Below are positions 32,219 to 40,415 of a DNA stretch of 64,000 nucleotides, piece by piece. The DNA is from Geomonas azotofigens (lineage in GTDB: Bacteria > Desulfobacterota > Desulfuromonadia > Geobacterales > Geobacteraceae), in NCBI RefSeq assembly GCF_018919395.1, contig NZ_JAHLME010000009.1:62001-126000 (forward strand), given 5' to 3'. Position 1 is the first letter of the stretch. Each line of letters opens with the position of its first letter. Below the pieces are notes generated by a model, which did not search any database, was not told the origin of the DNA, and saw only the letters and a list, made by a program, of their open reading frames with translations. The position numbers and the translations under genes are program-made.

Positions 32219-32967
32219 AATTCGACATTCTGACCCTGTTTCCGGCCATGTTCGAGGGTCCCATGACCGAGAGCATCCTGAAGCGCGCGAGCGACAAGGG
32301 ACTCATCGAGGTCGGCCTGCACAACATCCGCGACTGGGCCTTCGACAAGCACGCCACGGCCGACGACTCACCCTACGGTGGGGGCGCCGGGATGGTGATG
32401 AAGGTCGAGCCGCTCGCGGGCGCCATCGAGGCGGTCAAGGAACAGCGGCCCGGCTCGAAGGTGATCCTGACCACGCCGGGGGGGCGCCCTTTCACCCACC
32501 AGGTGGCGCAGGAGCTCTCCCGCGAGGAAGGGCTCATCATCATTTGCGGCCGCTACGAAGGGGTCGACGAGCGGGTCCGCACCCTGTTCGTGGATGACGA
32601 GATCTCGCTGGGCGACTTCGTGTTGACCGGCGGGGAAATCGCCGCCATGGTCATCGTCGACGCGGTATCCCGGCTGGTGCCGGGGGTACTGGGGCACGAA
32701 GAGTCGGCCCAGTACGATTCGTTTGCAGACGGGCTTTTGGAGTACCCGCAGTACACCAGGCCCCCTGAATTCAGGGGCGAGAAGGTTCCCGACATCCTCC
32801 TTTCCGGCAACCATGCCGAGATCGCCAAGTGGCGCAGGAAGGAGCAGATCAGGAGAACGCTCGCCTCCCGTCCCGAGCTCCTCGACGGAATCGAGTGGAG
32901 CAAGCAGGACAAGAAACTTCTGAAAGAGCTGGGGCTGGATCCCCATCTGGCTAAGGGGACGGCATGA
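32215..32967 (+). CDS. trmD: tRNA (guanine-37-N1)-methyltransferase TrmD
   Basis: A 250-residue SPOUT-class enzyme that makes m1G37 in tRNAs. It shows [14 protein letters not shown] (about 51), [11 protein letters not shown] (about 111) and [15 protein letters not shown] (about 132-146), all from the knotted SAM site. Length is normal. It overlaps rimM and the following methyltransferase gene by 4 bases each, so the three are tightly coupled. Confidence 0.97.
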   Translation: MKFDILTLFPAMFEGPMTESILKRASDKGLIEVGLHNIRDWAFDKHATADDSPYGGGAGMVMKVEPLAGAIEAVKEQRPGSKVILTTPGGRPFTHQVAQELSREEGLIIICGRYEGVDERVRTLFVDDEISLGDFVLTGGEIAAMVIVDAVSRLVPGVLGHEESAQYDSFADGLLEYPQYTRPPEFRGEKVPDILLSGNHAEIAKWRRKEQIRRTLASRPELLDGIEWSKQDKKLLKELGLDPHLAKGTA

Positions 32968-33533
32968 CCTCGGCGGCGAATTTCAGCATGGCGCTGATCC
33001 ACTTCCCGGTGTACGACAAGCACAAGGACGTGGTGGCGACCTCGGTAACCAACCTGGACATCCACGACATGGCGCGGTTGACCCGGACCTTCGGTCTGGC
33101 CCGCTACTACATCGTGACCCCGGTTGAGGAGCAGGTAAAGCTCGTTGAGAAGGTGCGGGAGCACTGGCTCACCGGTTGGGGTTCCACCTACAACCCCAAG
33201 CGGAAGATGGCGCTGGAGACGCTGCAGTGCGAAGAGTCACTGGAGTCGACCATAGCCGACATCGAGAGCCGCACCGGACGCAGGCCCAAGGTGGTCGTCA
33301 CCGGCGCCTCCGGCAGGCCCAACAGCGTGACCTTCGCCGAACTGAAGGAGCTCATCGACGCGGACCCCGAGCAGCCCTACCTGCTGCTTCTGGGAACCGG
33401 ATGGGGGCTCATCGAGCAGGTGTTCAACAAGAGCGATCTGGTGCTGGAGCCGATCAAGGGGGCGGGTGAATACAACCACCTCTCGGTACGGTCCGCGGCA
33501 TCGATCATGCTGGACAGGCTTTTCGGGCGCTAG
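32964..33533 (+). CDS. RNA methyltransferase of the TrmD-linked SPOUT family
   Basis: A 189-residue protein found next to trmD in many anaerobes (SAM-dependent RNA methyltransferase family). [29 protein letters not shown] is the characteristic start and [15 protein letters not shown] (about 142) the probable SAM loop. It overlaps trmD by 4 bases. The RNA target is not known. Distant resemblance to TrmD and archaeal Trm10-like knots supports the fold only. Confidence 0.8.
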   Translation: MTSAANFSMALIHFPVYDKHKDVVATSVTNLDIHDMARLTRTFGLARYYIVTPVEEQVKLVEKVREHWLTGWGSTYNPKRKMALETLQCEESLESTIADIESRTGRRPKVVVTGASGRPNSVTFAELKELIDADPEQPYLLLLGTGWGLIEQVFNKSDLVLEPIKGAGEYNHLSVRSAASIMLDRLFGR

Positions 33534-33626
33534 GCGCCGGACGCATAGGTTGTAGTCGAGTAACGCAGGTTCACTGTCAGTATTAAGTCTTATGCTAGAG
33601 GTTCCAGATAAGGGAGGAAGTACCAA

Positions 33627-33983
33627 ATGAACAAGATTGACATGATTGAAATGGCACAGATGAAGAAGAACATCCCGGTTTTCGTACCGGGCGACACCAT
33701 CAAGGTGCAGGTGAAGATCGTCGAGGGTGACAAGAGCCGTATCCAGGCTTTCCAGGGCGTTTGCCTCGGCCGTCAGAACGGCGGTATCCGTGAGTCCTTC
33801 ACCGTGAGGAAGATTTCCAACGGCGTCGGCGTGGAGAGGGTGTTCCCGTTGCACTCCCCGTCCATCGAGGCGATCGAAGTCGTGACCCGCGGCCAGGTAC
33901 GTCGTGCGAAGCTGTACTACCTGCGCAAGCTGCGCGGCAAGGCTTCCAGGATCAAGGAAAGGAAGTACGTCGCCGGTCAGTAA
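33627..33983 (+). CDS. rplS: 50S ribosomal protein L19
   Basis: A 118-residue L19. [19 protein letters not shown] and [37 protein letters not shown] are diagnostic. It starts after GGGAGG with good spacing, 93 bases after the methyltransferase gene, and is closed by a strong terminator at 34001-34035. It is the last ribosomal gene of the operon. Confidence 0.97.
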   Translation: MNKIDMIEMAQMKKNIPVFVPGDTIKVQVKIVEGDKSRIQAFQGVCLGRQNGGIRESFTVRKISNGVGVERVFPLHSPSIEAIEVVTRGQVRRAKLYYLRKLRGKASRIKERKYVAGQ

Positions 33984-34000
33984 ATCGGCACGCAGCTCCA

Positions 34001-34035
34001 AAAAGCCCCGGTCCGGCGACCGGGGCTTTTTTTTT
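34001..34035 (+). terminator. Rho-independent terminator after rplS
   Basis: A 10-bp G+C-rich stem, AGCCCCGGTC / GACCGGGGCT, is followed by nine T residues and preceded by A residues. It starts 18 bases after the rplS stop and so ends the ffh-rplS operon. Confidence 0.93.
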
Positions 34036-34048
34036 AATGCCAAAAGCA

Positions 34049-34177
34049 AAACCATTGGCCACGGAGAAAATCTGAGGAAATCTGAGAGAAGCACAAGACT
34101 TTTGGGGTAACCCAAAGCTTTTCTCCTGCTTTGGGTTTTCTCCGAAGTTCTCAGATTTTCTCCGTGGCCAATGGTTT
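34049..34177. repeat. Palindromic repeat, CCACGGAG family, gene-less copy 2
   Basis: The best-preserved gene-less copy: a perfect 28-bp inverted repeat (34049-34076 and 34150-34177, outer end AAACCATTGGCC) with a 73-bp centre that itself pairs partly (CTTTTGGGGTAACCCAAAG). Compared with the 502-1350 element it has the same arms but no gene. It lies between the rplS terminator and rnhB. Confidence 0.88.
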
Positions 34178-34186
34178 GGGTTTAAT

Positions 34187-34873
34187 ATGACCGGTCTCTT
34201 CGACACTCCTGACTCCCCCATCGACATGCTTGCCCTGGAAGGGCAGGCGCTGCGGCGCGGTTATGCGCGCATTGCCGGCATCGACGAGGCCGGGCGCGGC
34301 CCCTTGGCGGGTCCGGTGGTGGCCGCGGCGGTCATCCTCCCCACGGGTATGATCCTCCCCGAGGTGAACGACTCCAAGCAGCTCACCGAGGAGAAGCGGG
34401 AAGAACTCTTCGACGTGATCCACCGGGAAGCACTGGCGGTGGGCGTCGGCATCGGCGACCACGCTCTCATCGATCGCATCAACATCCTCCAGGCCACGCT
34501 TACGGCGATGAGCGACGCGGTGCGCGGCCTCTGCATCACCCCCGATTTTCTCCTCATCGACGGCATCTCCAGCGTTCCCATGAACATCCCGCAGCGCACC
34601 GTGAAGAAGGGCGATTCCCTGAGCCTTTCCATCGCCGCTGCTTCCATCATCGCCAAGGTGACCCGCGACCGCATGATGGTTGAGTACGACGCGCAGTTTC
34701 CCGGCTACGGCTTCGCCAGCCACAAGGGATACGGCGCCGCCTCGCACCTGGCCGCCATCGCCGAACTCGGCCCCTGCCCGATCCACCGCAGAAGCTTCAG
34801 CGGCGTCAAGCAACACTGCCCCGCCGTGCCCGGCGGCGCCTCCGACGCATCCAGCGGCCTTTTCTCCTTCTAA
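34187..34873 (+). CDS. rnhB: Ribonuclease HII
   Basis: A 228-residue RNase HII that removes ribonucleotides and RNA from RNA-DNA hybrids. IAGIDEAGRGPLAGPVVAAAV contains the catalytic D33-E34. NDSKQLTEEKRE, then LLIDGISSV with the third Asp (about 124) and the basic KKGDSLSLSIAAASIIAKVTRD complete the site. The start is only 10 bases after the repeat's right arm, so its 5' leader is largely repeat sequence. A ribosome site is weak. Confidence 0.95.
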   Translation: MTGLFDTPDSPIDMLALEGQALRRGYARIAGIDEAGRGPLAGPVVAAAVILPTGMILPEVNDSKQLTEEKREELFDVIHREALAVGVGIGDHALIDRINILQATLTAMSDAVRGLCITPDFLLIDGISSVPMNIPQRTVKKGDSLSLSIAAASIIAKVTRDRMMVEYDAQFPGYGFASHKGYGAASHLAAIAELGPCPIHRRSFSGVKQHCPAVPGGASDASSGLFSF

Positions 34874-34970
34874 CACCACTAATTTTCCCATTCTCAGCTA
34901 TCCGCTCACTGGACTTGCTGTTACACTGTTGTCTTGTTCACGGGACGGCACTATCTCTGCGAGGACGGCT

Positions 34971-35348
34971 ATGCCAGTCAGCAACAGCAACGGCTCTGTC
35001 GGCGGCACCGGGGAATCCATCGCCGCCACCTACCTGAAAGGTCAGGGCTTCAAGATAGTCGAGTGCAACTTCCGTTGTACCTGCGGCGAGATCGACATCG
35101 TCGCCAGGGACGGGCGCACCATCGTCTTTGTCGAGGTGAAATGCCGCAAGAACGACAACTACGGTCCGCCGCAGCTTGCCGTGACGCCCTTCAAGCAGCG
35201 CCAGATATCGAAGGCGGCGCTGGTCTGGCTCTCCAGGAAGAAGCTCTACGACGCCGAGGCGCGCTTCGATGTGGTCGCCATCGTGCTGCACGAGCACGAC
35301 CTGCCGGACATCGACCATATCCGCAACGCCTTCGACCTTGCCTACTAG
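34971..35348 (+). CDS. YraN-family (UPF0102) endonuclease-like protein
   Basis: A 125-residue UPF0102 protein with a PD-(D/E)XK-like core: GEIDIVARDGRTIVFVEVKCR (about 39-59), giving E40-I-D42 and E56-V-K58. The N-terminal GESIAATYLKGQGFKIVECNFR is typical. Start ATG 34971 follows GAGGA; the longer frame upstream lies within rnhB and is rejected. Its place after rnhB is conserved in many bacteria. The physiological role is not settled. Confidence 0.88.
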   Translation: MPVSNSNGSVGGTGESIAATYLKGQGFKIVECNFRCTCGEIDIVARDGRTIVFVEVKCRKNDNYGPPQLAVTPFKQRQISKAALVWLSRKKLYDAEARFDVVAIVLHEHDLPDIDHIRNAFDLAY

Positions 35349-35372
35349 GGGCGTAGCCGAACCAGCAGACAC

Positions 35373-35397
35373 TGTAGGGGCGAATAATCATTCGCCC
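35373..35397. repeat. 25-bp repeat with GGGCGAAT-type palindrome, copy 1
   Basis: TGTAGGGGCGAATAATCATT followed by CGCCC: an inner dyad GGGCGAAT/ATTCGCCC. An exact reverse-complement copy lies at 38813-38837. It sits between yraN and the DUF4149 gene. Confidence 0.8.
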
Positions 35398-35432
35398 TTT
35401 CTTTCAATGAAACACCCAAAGGAGGATACGTA

Positions 35433-35873
35433 ATGCAGGTTGTCGCAGCAATCTACCGTCTGGCCATCTCCCTCTGGCTGGGAGGCGCCGCACTCTTCAC
35501 CTTCGTCCTTACCCCGATCCTGTTCCGCTCAGAAAGCCGTGACGTCGCGGGCCGCATCGTCGGGCTCTTCTTCCCCGGCTACTTCCGCTGGGGCGTCGCC
35601 TGCGGTCTGATCGCGATCATCTGCCGCGTGATCATGGCCGGCAAGGGGACTGTTCTCGCAGCCGTCATCATCGCCGTAATGCTCACTCTCTCGTCGATCC
35701 AGGCCTTCTACATCGAGCCCAAGGCCGCCGAGATCAAGAAGCAGATCCCGTCTTTCGAGACGACCCCCAAGGAAGACCCAATGCGCCGGCAGTTCTCCAA
35801 GCTGCACGGCGTCTCCGCGGTGTGCAACCTCTCGGTCATCGCCGGCGGCGTGGTGCTGGTCATACTCCTCTAG
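35433..35873 (+). CDS. DUF4149-type membrane protein
   Basis: A 146-residue protein with four hydrophobic segments (about 7-28, 45-67, 72-92 and 127-145). LAISLWLGGAALFTFVLTPILFR at the N-terminus and the cytoplasmic QFSKLHGVSAVCNL are typical of DUF4149 (TMEM205-like). Start ATG 35433 follows AAAGGAGG by 8 bases, an excellent ribosome site. The role is unknown. Confidence 0.75.
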   Translation: MQVVAAIYRLAISLWLGGAALFTFVLTPILFRSESRDVAGRIVGLFFPGYFRWGVACGLIAIICRVIMAGKGTVLAAVIIAVMLTLSSIQAFYIEPKAAEIKKQIPSFETTPKEDPMRRQFSKLHGVSAVCNLSVIAGGVVLVILL

Positions 35874-35889
35874 CTGTAAGCTAGTGCTC

Positions 35890-35967
35890 CCTCCCCCGGA
35901 GGGGGAGGGCAGGGGAGGGGGAATCAGCCGCAAGCCCCCCTCCCGGCCTCCCCCCTCCAGGGGGAGG
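35890..35967. repeat. G+C-rich inverted repeat
   Basis: The left arm starts CCTCCCCCGGAGGGGGAGGG and the right arm ends CCCCCTCCAGGGGGAGG. The arms pair over about 30 bases around AATCAGCCGCAAG. It is an intergenic hairpin element between the DUF4149 gene and the nitrilase gene, unrelated in sequence to the other families here. Confidence 0.7.
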
Positions 35968-36056
35968 AGGAGAGCCCCGCTACCTTTCCAGAGCATTGAG
36001 GTTTACAAAGGCTCTTTCGCTGTGCTAGTAATGAGAAAAAAATTGCGGAGAAGCTC

Positions 36057-36908
36057 ATGGATTTTACCGTTGCCCTGGCCCAGATAAAGCCTAAGCTGGG
36101 CTGCCTGGACGACAACATGGCGCTGGCCGAGGCCGCCATCGAGAAGGGTATCGCCGCCGGCGCCGACTTGGTCGTATTTCCCGAGTTGGCCCTCACCGGT
36201 TACTTCTTGAAGGACCTGGTGCCCGAAGTCGCGCTGCGCCTGGACTCCCCCCAGATGGAGAAGCTGAAGAAACTTTCCGAGCGGATCTCGATCGCCATCG
36301 GCTTCGTCGAAGTGTCGGCCGATTACCGTTTCTTCAATTCCGCGGTCTACCTCGAGGCCGGCGAGATCCGCCACGTACACCGAAAGGTCTATCTGCCTAC
36401 CTACGGTCTTTTCGACGAGCAGCGTTACATGGCCCGCGGCGAGCGCTTCCGCGCCTTCGACACCCGCTTCGGTCGGATCGGTATGCTGATCTGCGAGGAC
36501 ATGTGGCACCTCTCGGCACCCTACATCCTCGCCATGGACGGCGCCATGACGCTCATCTGCCTCTCCTCCAGCCCGGGGCGTGGTGTCACGGAATCGGAGG
36601 GGTTGGGCTCCGCGGCGGCCTGGCAGAAGCTCACCACCACGACGGCGATGTTCCTCAACTGCCGGGTCTTCTATTGCAACCGGGTCGGCTACGAGGACGG
36701 CATCAACTTCTGGGGCGGCTCGGAGGCGATCTCACCCTCCGGCGAGATGACTGACCGCGGCGCCATCCTCGAAGAGGATTTCGTGCTGGCCAAGGTGGAC
36801 GGCGGCGCGCTCAGGCGCGAGCGGATCTTCTCGCCGATGATGCGGGACGAGAACCTGGCCATCACGGTGAAAGAGCTAAAACGCATCGACAGGGAGAAAG
36901 ACTGCTAA
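36057..36908 (+). CDS. Nitrilase-family amidase beside NAD synthetase
   Basis: A 283-residue carbon-nitrogen hydrolase with the triad E43 (FPELALTG), K110 ([14 protein letters not shown]) and C146 (LICEDMWH). In most bacteria with glutamine-dependent NAD synthetase this domain is fused to the N-terminus of NadE and releases ammonia from glutamine. Here it is a separate gene whose stop shares a base with the nadE start (36908). It probably supplies NadE with ammonia; another amide substrate cannot be excluded. Confidence 0.8.
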   Translation: MDFTVALAQIKPKLGCLDDNMALAEAAIEKGIAAGADLVVFPELALTGYFLKDLVPEVALRLDSPQMEKLKKLSERISIAIGFVEVSADYRFFNSAVYLEAGEIRHVHRKVYLPTYGLFDEQRYMARGERFRAFDTRFGRIGMLICEDMWHLSAPYILAMDGAMTLICLSSSPGRGVTESEGLGSAAAWQKLTTTTAMFLNCRVFYCNRVGYEDGINFWGGSEAISPSGEMTDRGAILEEDFVLAKVDGGALRRERIFSPMMRDENLAITVKELKRIDREKDC

Positions 36909-37729
36909 TGGGCGGGTTGACGGTTAATACGAAGCTGTTGCGCCAGATCCTGGTCGGGTTCGTGCGTGACGAGGTCTACAAGGTCGGCGTCCGGAAGGGG
37001 GTGCTCGGGCTTTCCGGCGGCATCGACTCCGCGCTGGTCGCCTATATCGCCGCAGAGGCGCTCGGGCCGGAGAACGTCCATGCCTACTGCATGCCGTACC
37101 GGACCAGCAACCCCGAGAGCGAGGCGCATGCCCGGCTGGTCGCCGAGAGCCTGGGGATCAAATTCAAAGTCATCGAGATCACCCCGATGATCGACGCTTA
37201 CTTCACGCTGACCCCGGATGCCGACAACATGCGGCGCGGCAACAAGATGGCGCGCGAGCGCATGACCATCCTGTACGACCATTCCGCAGCCGTCGGCGGT
37301 CTGGTGCTCGGCACCAGCAACAAGACCGAGCTCCTTTTGGGCTACGGAACGCTGCATGGCGACATGGCGAGCGCGCTGAACCCGATCGGCGACATCTACA
37401 AGAGCCAGGTATGGGCCCTTTCCGAGGCGATGGGGGTGCCGAGCGAGGTGATCGAGAAGAAGCCCTCCGCCGATCTCTGGGCCGGGCAGACCGACGAGCA
37501 GGAGCTTGGCTTCACCTATCGCGAGGCCGACGAACTTTTGTACCGCATGGTGGACCAGCGCATGAGCCGCGAGGAACTGGTCGCCGCCGGCTTCGACGCC
37601 GCCTTCATCGACAACGTCGCACGGAAGGTGCAGGGGTCCCACTTCAAGCGCCGCCTGCCCATCATTGCCAAGGTCTCCAACCGCACCATCGACCGCGACT
37701 TCCGCTACGCGCGGGATTGGGGCAAATAG
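36908..37729 (+). CDS. nadE: NAD(+) synthetase
   Basis: A 273-residue N-type ATP pyrophosphatase that amidates nicotinic acid adenine dinucleotide. [20 protein letters not shown] (about 33-52) holds the S-G-G-I-D-S loop, [28 protein letters not shown] (about 138-165) the substrate site, and [18 protein letters not shown] the C-terminal loop. No glutaminase domain is attached. It is coupled to the nitrilase-family gene before it. Confidence 0.93.
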   Translation: MGGLTVNTKLLRQILVGFVRDEVYKVGVRKGVLGLSGGIDSALVAYIAAEALGPENVHAYCMPYRTSNPESEAHARLVAESLGIKFKVIEITPMIDAYFTLTPDADNMRRGNKMARERMTILYDHSAAVGGLVLGTSNKTELLLGYGTLHGDMASALNPIGDIYKSQVWALSEAMGVPSEVIEKKPSADLWAGQTDEQELGFTYREADELLYRMVDQRMSREELVAAGFDAAFIDNVARKVQGSHFKRRLPIIAKVSNRTIDRDFRYARDWGK

Positions 37730-37752
37730 AACCCATAAATCTTTTAGAATCA

Positions 37753-37876
37753 AAACCGTTGGCCACGGAGAACATCTGAGAACTTCGGAGAAAACAAAAA
37801 AATCTTTTGGGTTAAACCAAAGTCTCGCTCTTGCCTTTCTCAGATTTCCTCAGATTTTCTCCGTGGCCAGTGGTTT
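37753..37876. repeat. Palindromic repeat, CCACGGAG family, gene-less copy 3
   Basis: A 124-bp inverted repeat between nadE and rsmI. The left arm is AAACCGTTGGCCACGGAG and the right arm ends CTCCGTGGCCAGTGGTTT, with one or two mismatches. It has a short A-rich centre. It belongs to the same family as 502-1350 and 34049-34177. Confidence 0.85.
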
Positions 37877-37921
37877 GCTTTTTAACCAGCACGAACTTTA
37901 ACCAAAGGCAACTCTGCTGTT

Positions 37922-38755
37922 ATGCCCGGAACTCTCTACATAGTCGCCACCCCGATCGGGAACCTCGAGGACATCACGCTGCGCGCCCTGCGCATCCTCA
38001 AGGAGGTGGACCTGGTCGCCGCCGAGGACACGCGCCACTCGCGCAAGCTCCTCACCCACTTCGGCATCTCCAAACCGCTCACCTCCTACTTCGACCACAA
38101 CAAGGAACTCAAGGGAGACCAGATCCTCGACCGTCTGCGCGAGGGGCAGAGCGTCGCCCTCATCACCGACGCGGGCACCCCCTGCATCTCGGACCCCGGC
38201 TATCAGCTGGTGCGCGATGCGGTGGCCGACGGCATCTCCGTGGTCCCCATTCCCGGCGCCTGCGCCGCCGTCACCGCGCTCTCCGCTTCCGGGCTCCCCA
38301 CAGACTACTTCAGCTTCGCGGGGTTCCTCCCCAACAAACAGGGTAAACGCCGGGAAAGGCTGCAGACGCTTGCTGCGGAACGGGCCGTGCTGATCTTCTA
38401 TGAGTCCCCCAAGCGCCTCTTGGCGACGCTGGAGGATATGCTGGAAACGCTCGGGGACCGCGAGGTCGTGGTGGCGCGGGAACTGACCAAGATGTTCGAG
38501 GAGTTTCTGCGCGGGCGGCTTTCGACGCTGGTTGAAGAGGTGCGCGGGCGGGAGGTCCGGGGCGAGGTGGCCATCCTGGTGAGCCCGGCGCAGGAGCCGG
38601 AGTCGGATGCCGGGCCGGGGATGGAAGAGCTGCTGCAGAAATACCTTGCGGGCGGCGAGATGTCACTGAAGGACGCCGTGAAGCGGGTGACCCAGGAGAC
38701 GGGTCTGCAAAAAAGCGCGGTCTATGCGGAGGCCTTGAAAATCAAGGGGGAGTAG
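37922..38755 (+). CDS. rsmI: 16S rRNA 2'-O-methyltransferase RsmI
   Basis: A 277-residue tetrapyrrole-methylase-fold enzyme that methylates C1402 of 16S rRNA. TLYIVATPIGNLEDITLRAL, AAEDTRHSRKLLTHFGI, TDAGTPCISDPGYQLV and FAGFLPNKQGKRRERL are diagnostic. The C-terminal part ends in a helical domain. Start ATG 37922 follows the palindromic repeat by 45 bases. It is transcribed alone or with the upstream genes. Confidence 0.95.
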   Translation: MPGTLYIVATPIGNLEDITLRALRILKEVDLVAAEDTRHSRKLLTHFGISKPLTSYFDHNKELKGDQILDRLREGQSVALITDAGTPCISDPGYQLVRDAVADGISVVPIPGACAAVTALSASGLPTDYFSFAGFLPNKQGKRRERLQTLAAERAVLIFYESPKRLLATLEDMLETLGDREVVVARELTKMFEEFLRGRLSTLVEEVRGREVRGEVAILVSPAQEPESDAGPGMEELLQKYLAGGEMSLKDAVKRVTQETGLQKSAVYAEALKIKGE

Positions 38756-38812
38756 ACCATCTCCGCCCTCGCCCTATGGGAGAGGGGATGGGGAGAGGGG
38801 ATGGGGAGAGGC

Positions 38813-38837
38813 GGGCGAATGATTATTCGCCCCTACA
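38813..38837. repeat. 25-bp repeat with GGGCGAAT-type palindrome, copy 2
   Basis: The exact reverse complement of 35373-35397. It lies just after direct repeats of a GGGGAGAGG-type sequence (38770-38812) between rsmI and the converging CsaA-like gene. Confidence 0.8.
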
Positions 38838-38872
38838 GGTGTTGTCGCACACTCTGAAGGGATGCGGAGGGG

Positions 38873-39208
38873 TCAACAAAGCCTGCTGCCGTTGGGAACT
38901 TTCCGCTCGGGGGCAGCGAGGACGATGTCGCCGTTTTCGTCGGCGAATCCGGTGATGAGCACCTCGGAAAAGAAACGCCCGATCTGCTTCCTGGGAAAGT
39001 TGCACACCCCGATCACCTGTCTCCCCACCAGTTCCTCACGCGTATAGTGCTTGGTGATCTGAGCGCTCGACCTTCTCACCCCGGCCTCGCCGAAATCCAC
39101 CACCAGCTTGTAGGCGGGCTTTCTCGCCTCGGGAAATTCCTCCACCTCCAGCACAGTCCCCACCCTGATCTCCACCTGCTCGAAATCGTTCCAGGTTATC
39201 TCGGCCAC
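38873..39208 (-). CDS. CsaA-like tRNA-binding-domain protein
   Basis: A 111-residue OB-fold protein of the CsaA/Trbp111 type. FEQVEIRVGTVLEVEEFPEARKPAYKLVVDFG and VGRQVIGVCNFP are the signatures of the tRNA-binding domain that caps some aminoacyl-tRNA synthetases. CsaA has been described as a chaperone-like protein for secretion. The stop is at 38873. The start lies a single base from the end of the aldolase gene, so the two minus-strand genes form one transcript. Confidence 0.85.
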   Translation of the reverse strand: MAEITWNDFEQVEIRVGTVLEVEEFPEARKPAYKLVVDFGEAGVRRSSAQITKHYTREELVGRQVIGVCNFPRKQIGRFFSEVLITGFADENGDIVLAAPERKVPNGSRLC

Positions 39209-39209
39209 G

Positions 39210-40229
39210 TTACTTCCCCCGGTTCGCGAAGAAGCGCTTGAAGGCGGTCACGGTGCGCTCGACACCGGCGCCGTCCACGTCCAGGTGGGTGACCAGGCGG
39301 ATCACGTCGCCTCCCCCGATCAGGATCCCTTCGGCGGCGAGCGCTTCGCGTAGTCTCGGCGCGGTCCCCGCCGGCGGGGTGACGAAGAGGATGTTGGTGC
39401 GGGCCGGGCTCACCAGGAGCTCGTCGATGTGGCCGAGACCGCTGGAGAGAAGCTCGGCGTTCTCGTGGTCCTCGGCAAGACGCTCCACGTTGTGCTCGAG
39501 TGCGTGGATCCCGGCAGCCGCCAGGATGCCCGCCTGTCGCATGCCGCCGCCGGCCACCTTGCGCCAGCGGTGCGCGCGGTTGATCAGATCGGCGCTGCCG
39601 CAAAGGACTGAGCCGACCGGCGCGCCGAGCCCCTTGGAGAGGCAGACCGACACGGAATCGAAATGCCGGGCGATTTCCCGTACCGGGACCCCGAGGTAGA
39701 CCGCCGCGTTGAAGACGCGTGCGCCGTCGAGGTGCATGGCGAGGCCTAGTTCCCCGGCCACGCCCGCCGCTTCTTCCAGGTAGGGAAGGGGGAGCACCCG
39801 GCCCCCCTGGGTGTTCTCCAGGCAAAGCAGCCTGGTCACCGCATGGTGGTGGTCCGCCGGCTTCACGGCGCGGCGCACCTGGTCCAGGTTCAGCGTCCCG
39901 TCCTCGTCGACGTCAAGGGGCTGGGGCTGGATGCCGCCGAAGATGGCGCCGCCGCCCCCCTCCCAGCGGTAGATGTGCGCGTCCTGCCCGGCGATGTACT
40001 CGTCGCCGCGCCCGCAATGGGAAAGGAGCGCGGTCAGGTTGCTCATGGTGCCGCTGGGGACGAAGATCGCCTTCTCCTTGCCCAGCAGTTCCGCCGCCAT
40101 GGCCTCCAGCCTGTTTACCGTCGGGTCCTCGCCATAAACGTCGTCACCTACCTCGGCGGCGGCCATCACCCTGCGCATCGCCTCAGACGGGCGTGTTACC
40201 GTGTCGCTTCTCAGGTCTACTGTCTTCAT
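39210..40229 (-). CDS. ltaE: Low-specificity L-threonine aldolase
   Basis: A 339-residue type-I PLP enzyme that splits threonine or allo-threonine to glycine and acetaldehyde. VDLRSDTVTRPSEAMRRVM and GDDVYGEDPTVNRLE at the N-terminus, HLDGARVFNAAV (about 161) and the PLP lysine in SVCLSKGLGAPVGS (about 197) are diagnostic. I use ATG 40229, which has GAGGAG just upstream; the longer frame begins at TTG 40247. It is followed directly by the CsaA-like gene. Confidence 0.9.
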   Translation of the reverse strand: MKTVDLRSDTVTRPSEAMRRVMAAAEVGDDVYGEDPTVNRLEAMAAELLGKEKAIFVPSGTMSNLTALLSHCGRGDEYIAGQDAHIYRWEGGGGAIFGGIQPQPLDVDEDGTLNLDQVRRAVKPADHHHAVTRLLCLENTQGGRVLPLPYLEEAAGVAGELGLAMHLDGARVFNAAVYLGVPVREIARHFDSVSVCLSKGLGAPVGSVLCGSADLINRAHRWRKVAGGGMRQAGILAAAGIHALEHNVERLAEDHENAELLSSGLGHIDELLVSPARTNILFVTPPAGTAPRLREALAAEGILIGGGDVIRLVTHLDVDGAGVERTVTAFKRFFANRGK

Positions 40230-40289
40230 CTGCTCCTCGTGCTCCAAAAAGTCTCTGTTTCTTTCGCGTCACCGCGCGCCTTGGAAGAC

Positions 40290-40404
40290 TTAACGCAAAG
40301 GCGCAGAGTCGCAAAGGCGCAAAGGGTAAACAGAGCGTTTTAAACTCTACGCCTCAAGCTGTTCTTTAGCTTTGCGGCTTGGCGCCTTTGCGCCTTTGCG
40401 TTAA
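40290..40404. repeat. Palindromic repeat, CGCAAAG family, copy 4
   Basis: The left arm is TTAACGCAAAGGCGCAGAG and the right arm ends GCGCCTTTGCGTTAA. It is 115 bp long with a longer centre than the copies around the GxxExxY gene. It fills most of the gap between pgi and the aldolase gene, both on the minus strand. Confidence 0.85.
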
Positions 40405-40415
40405 GGATTGTGATT

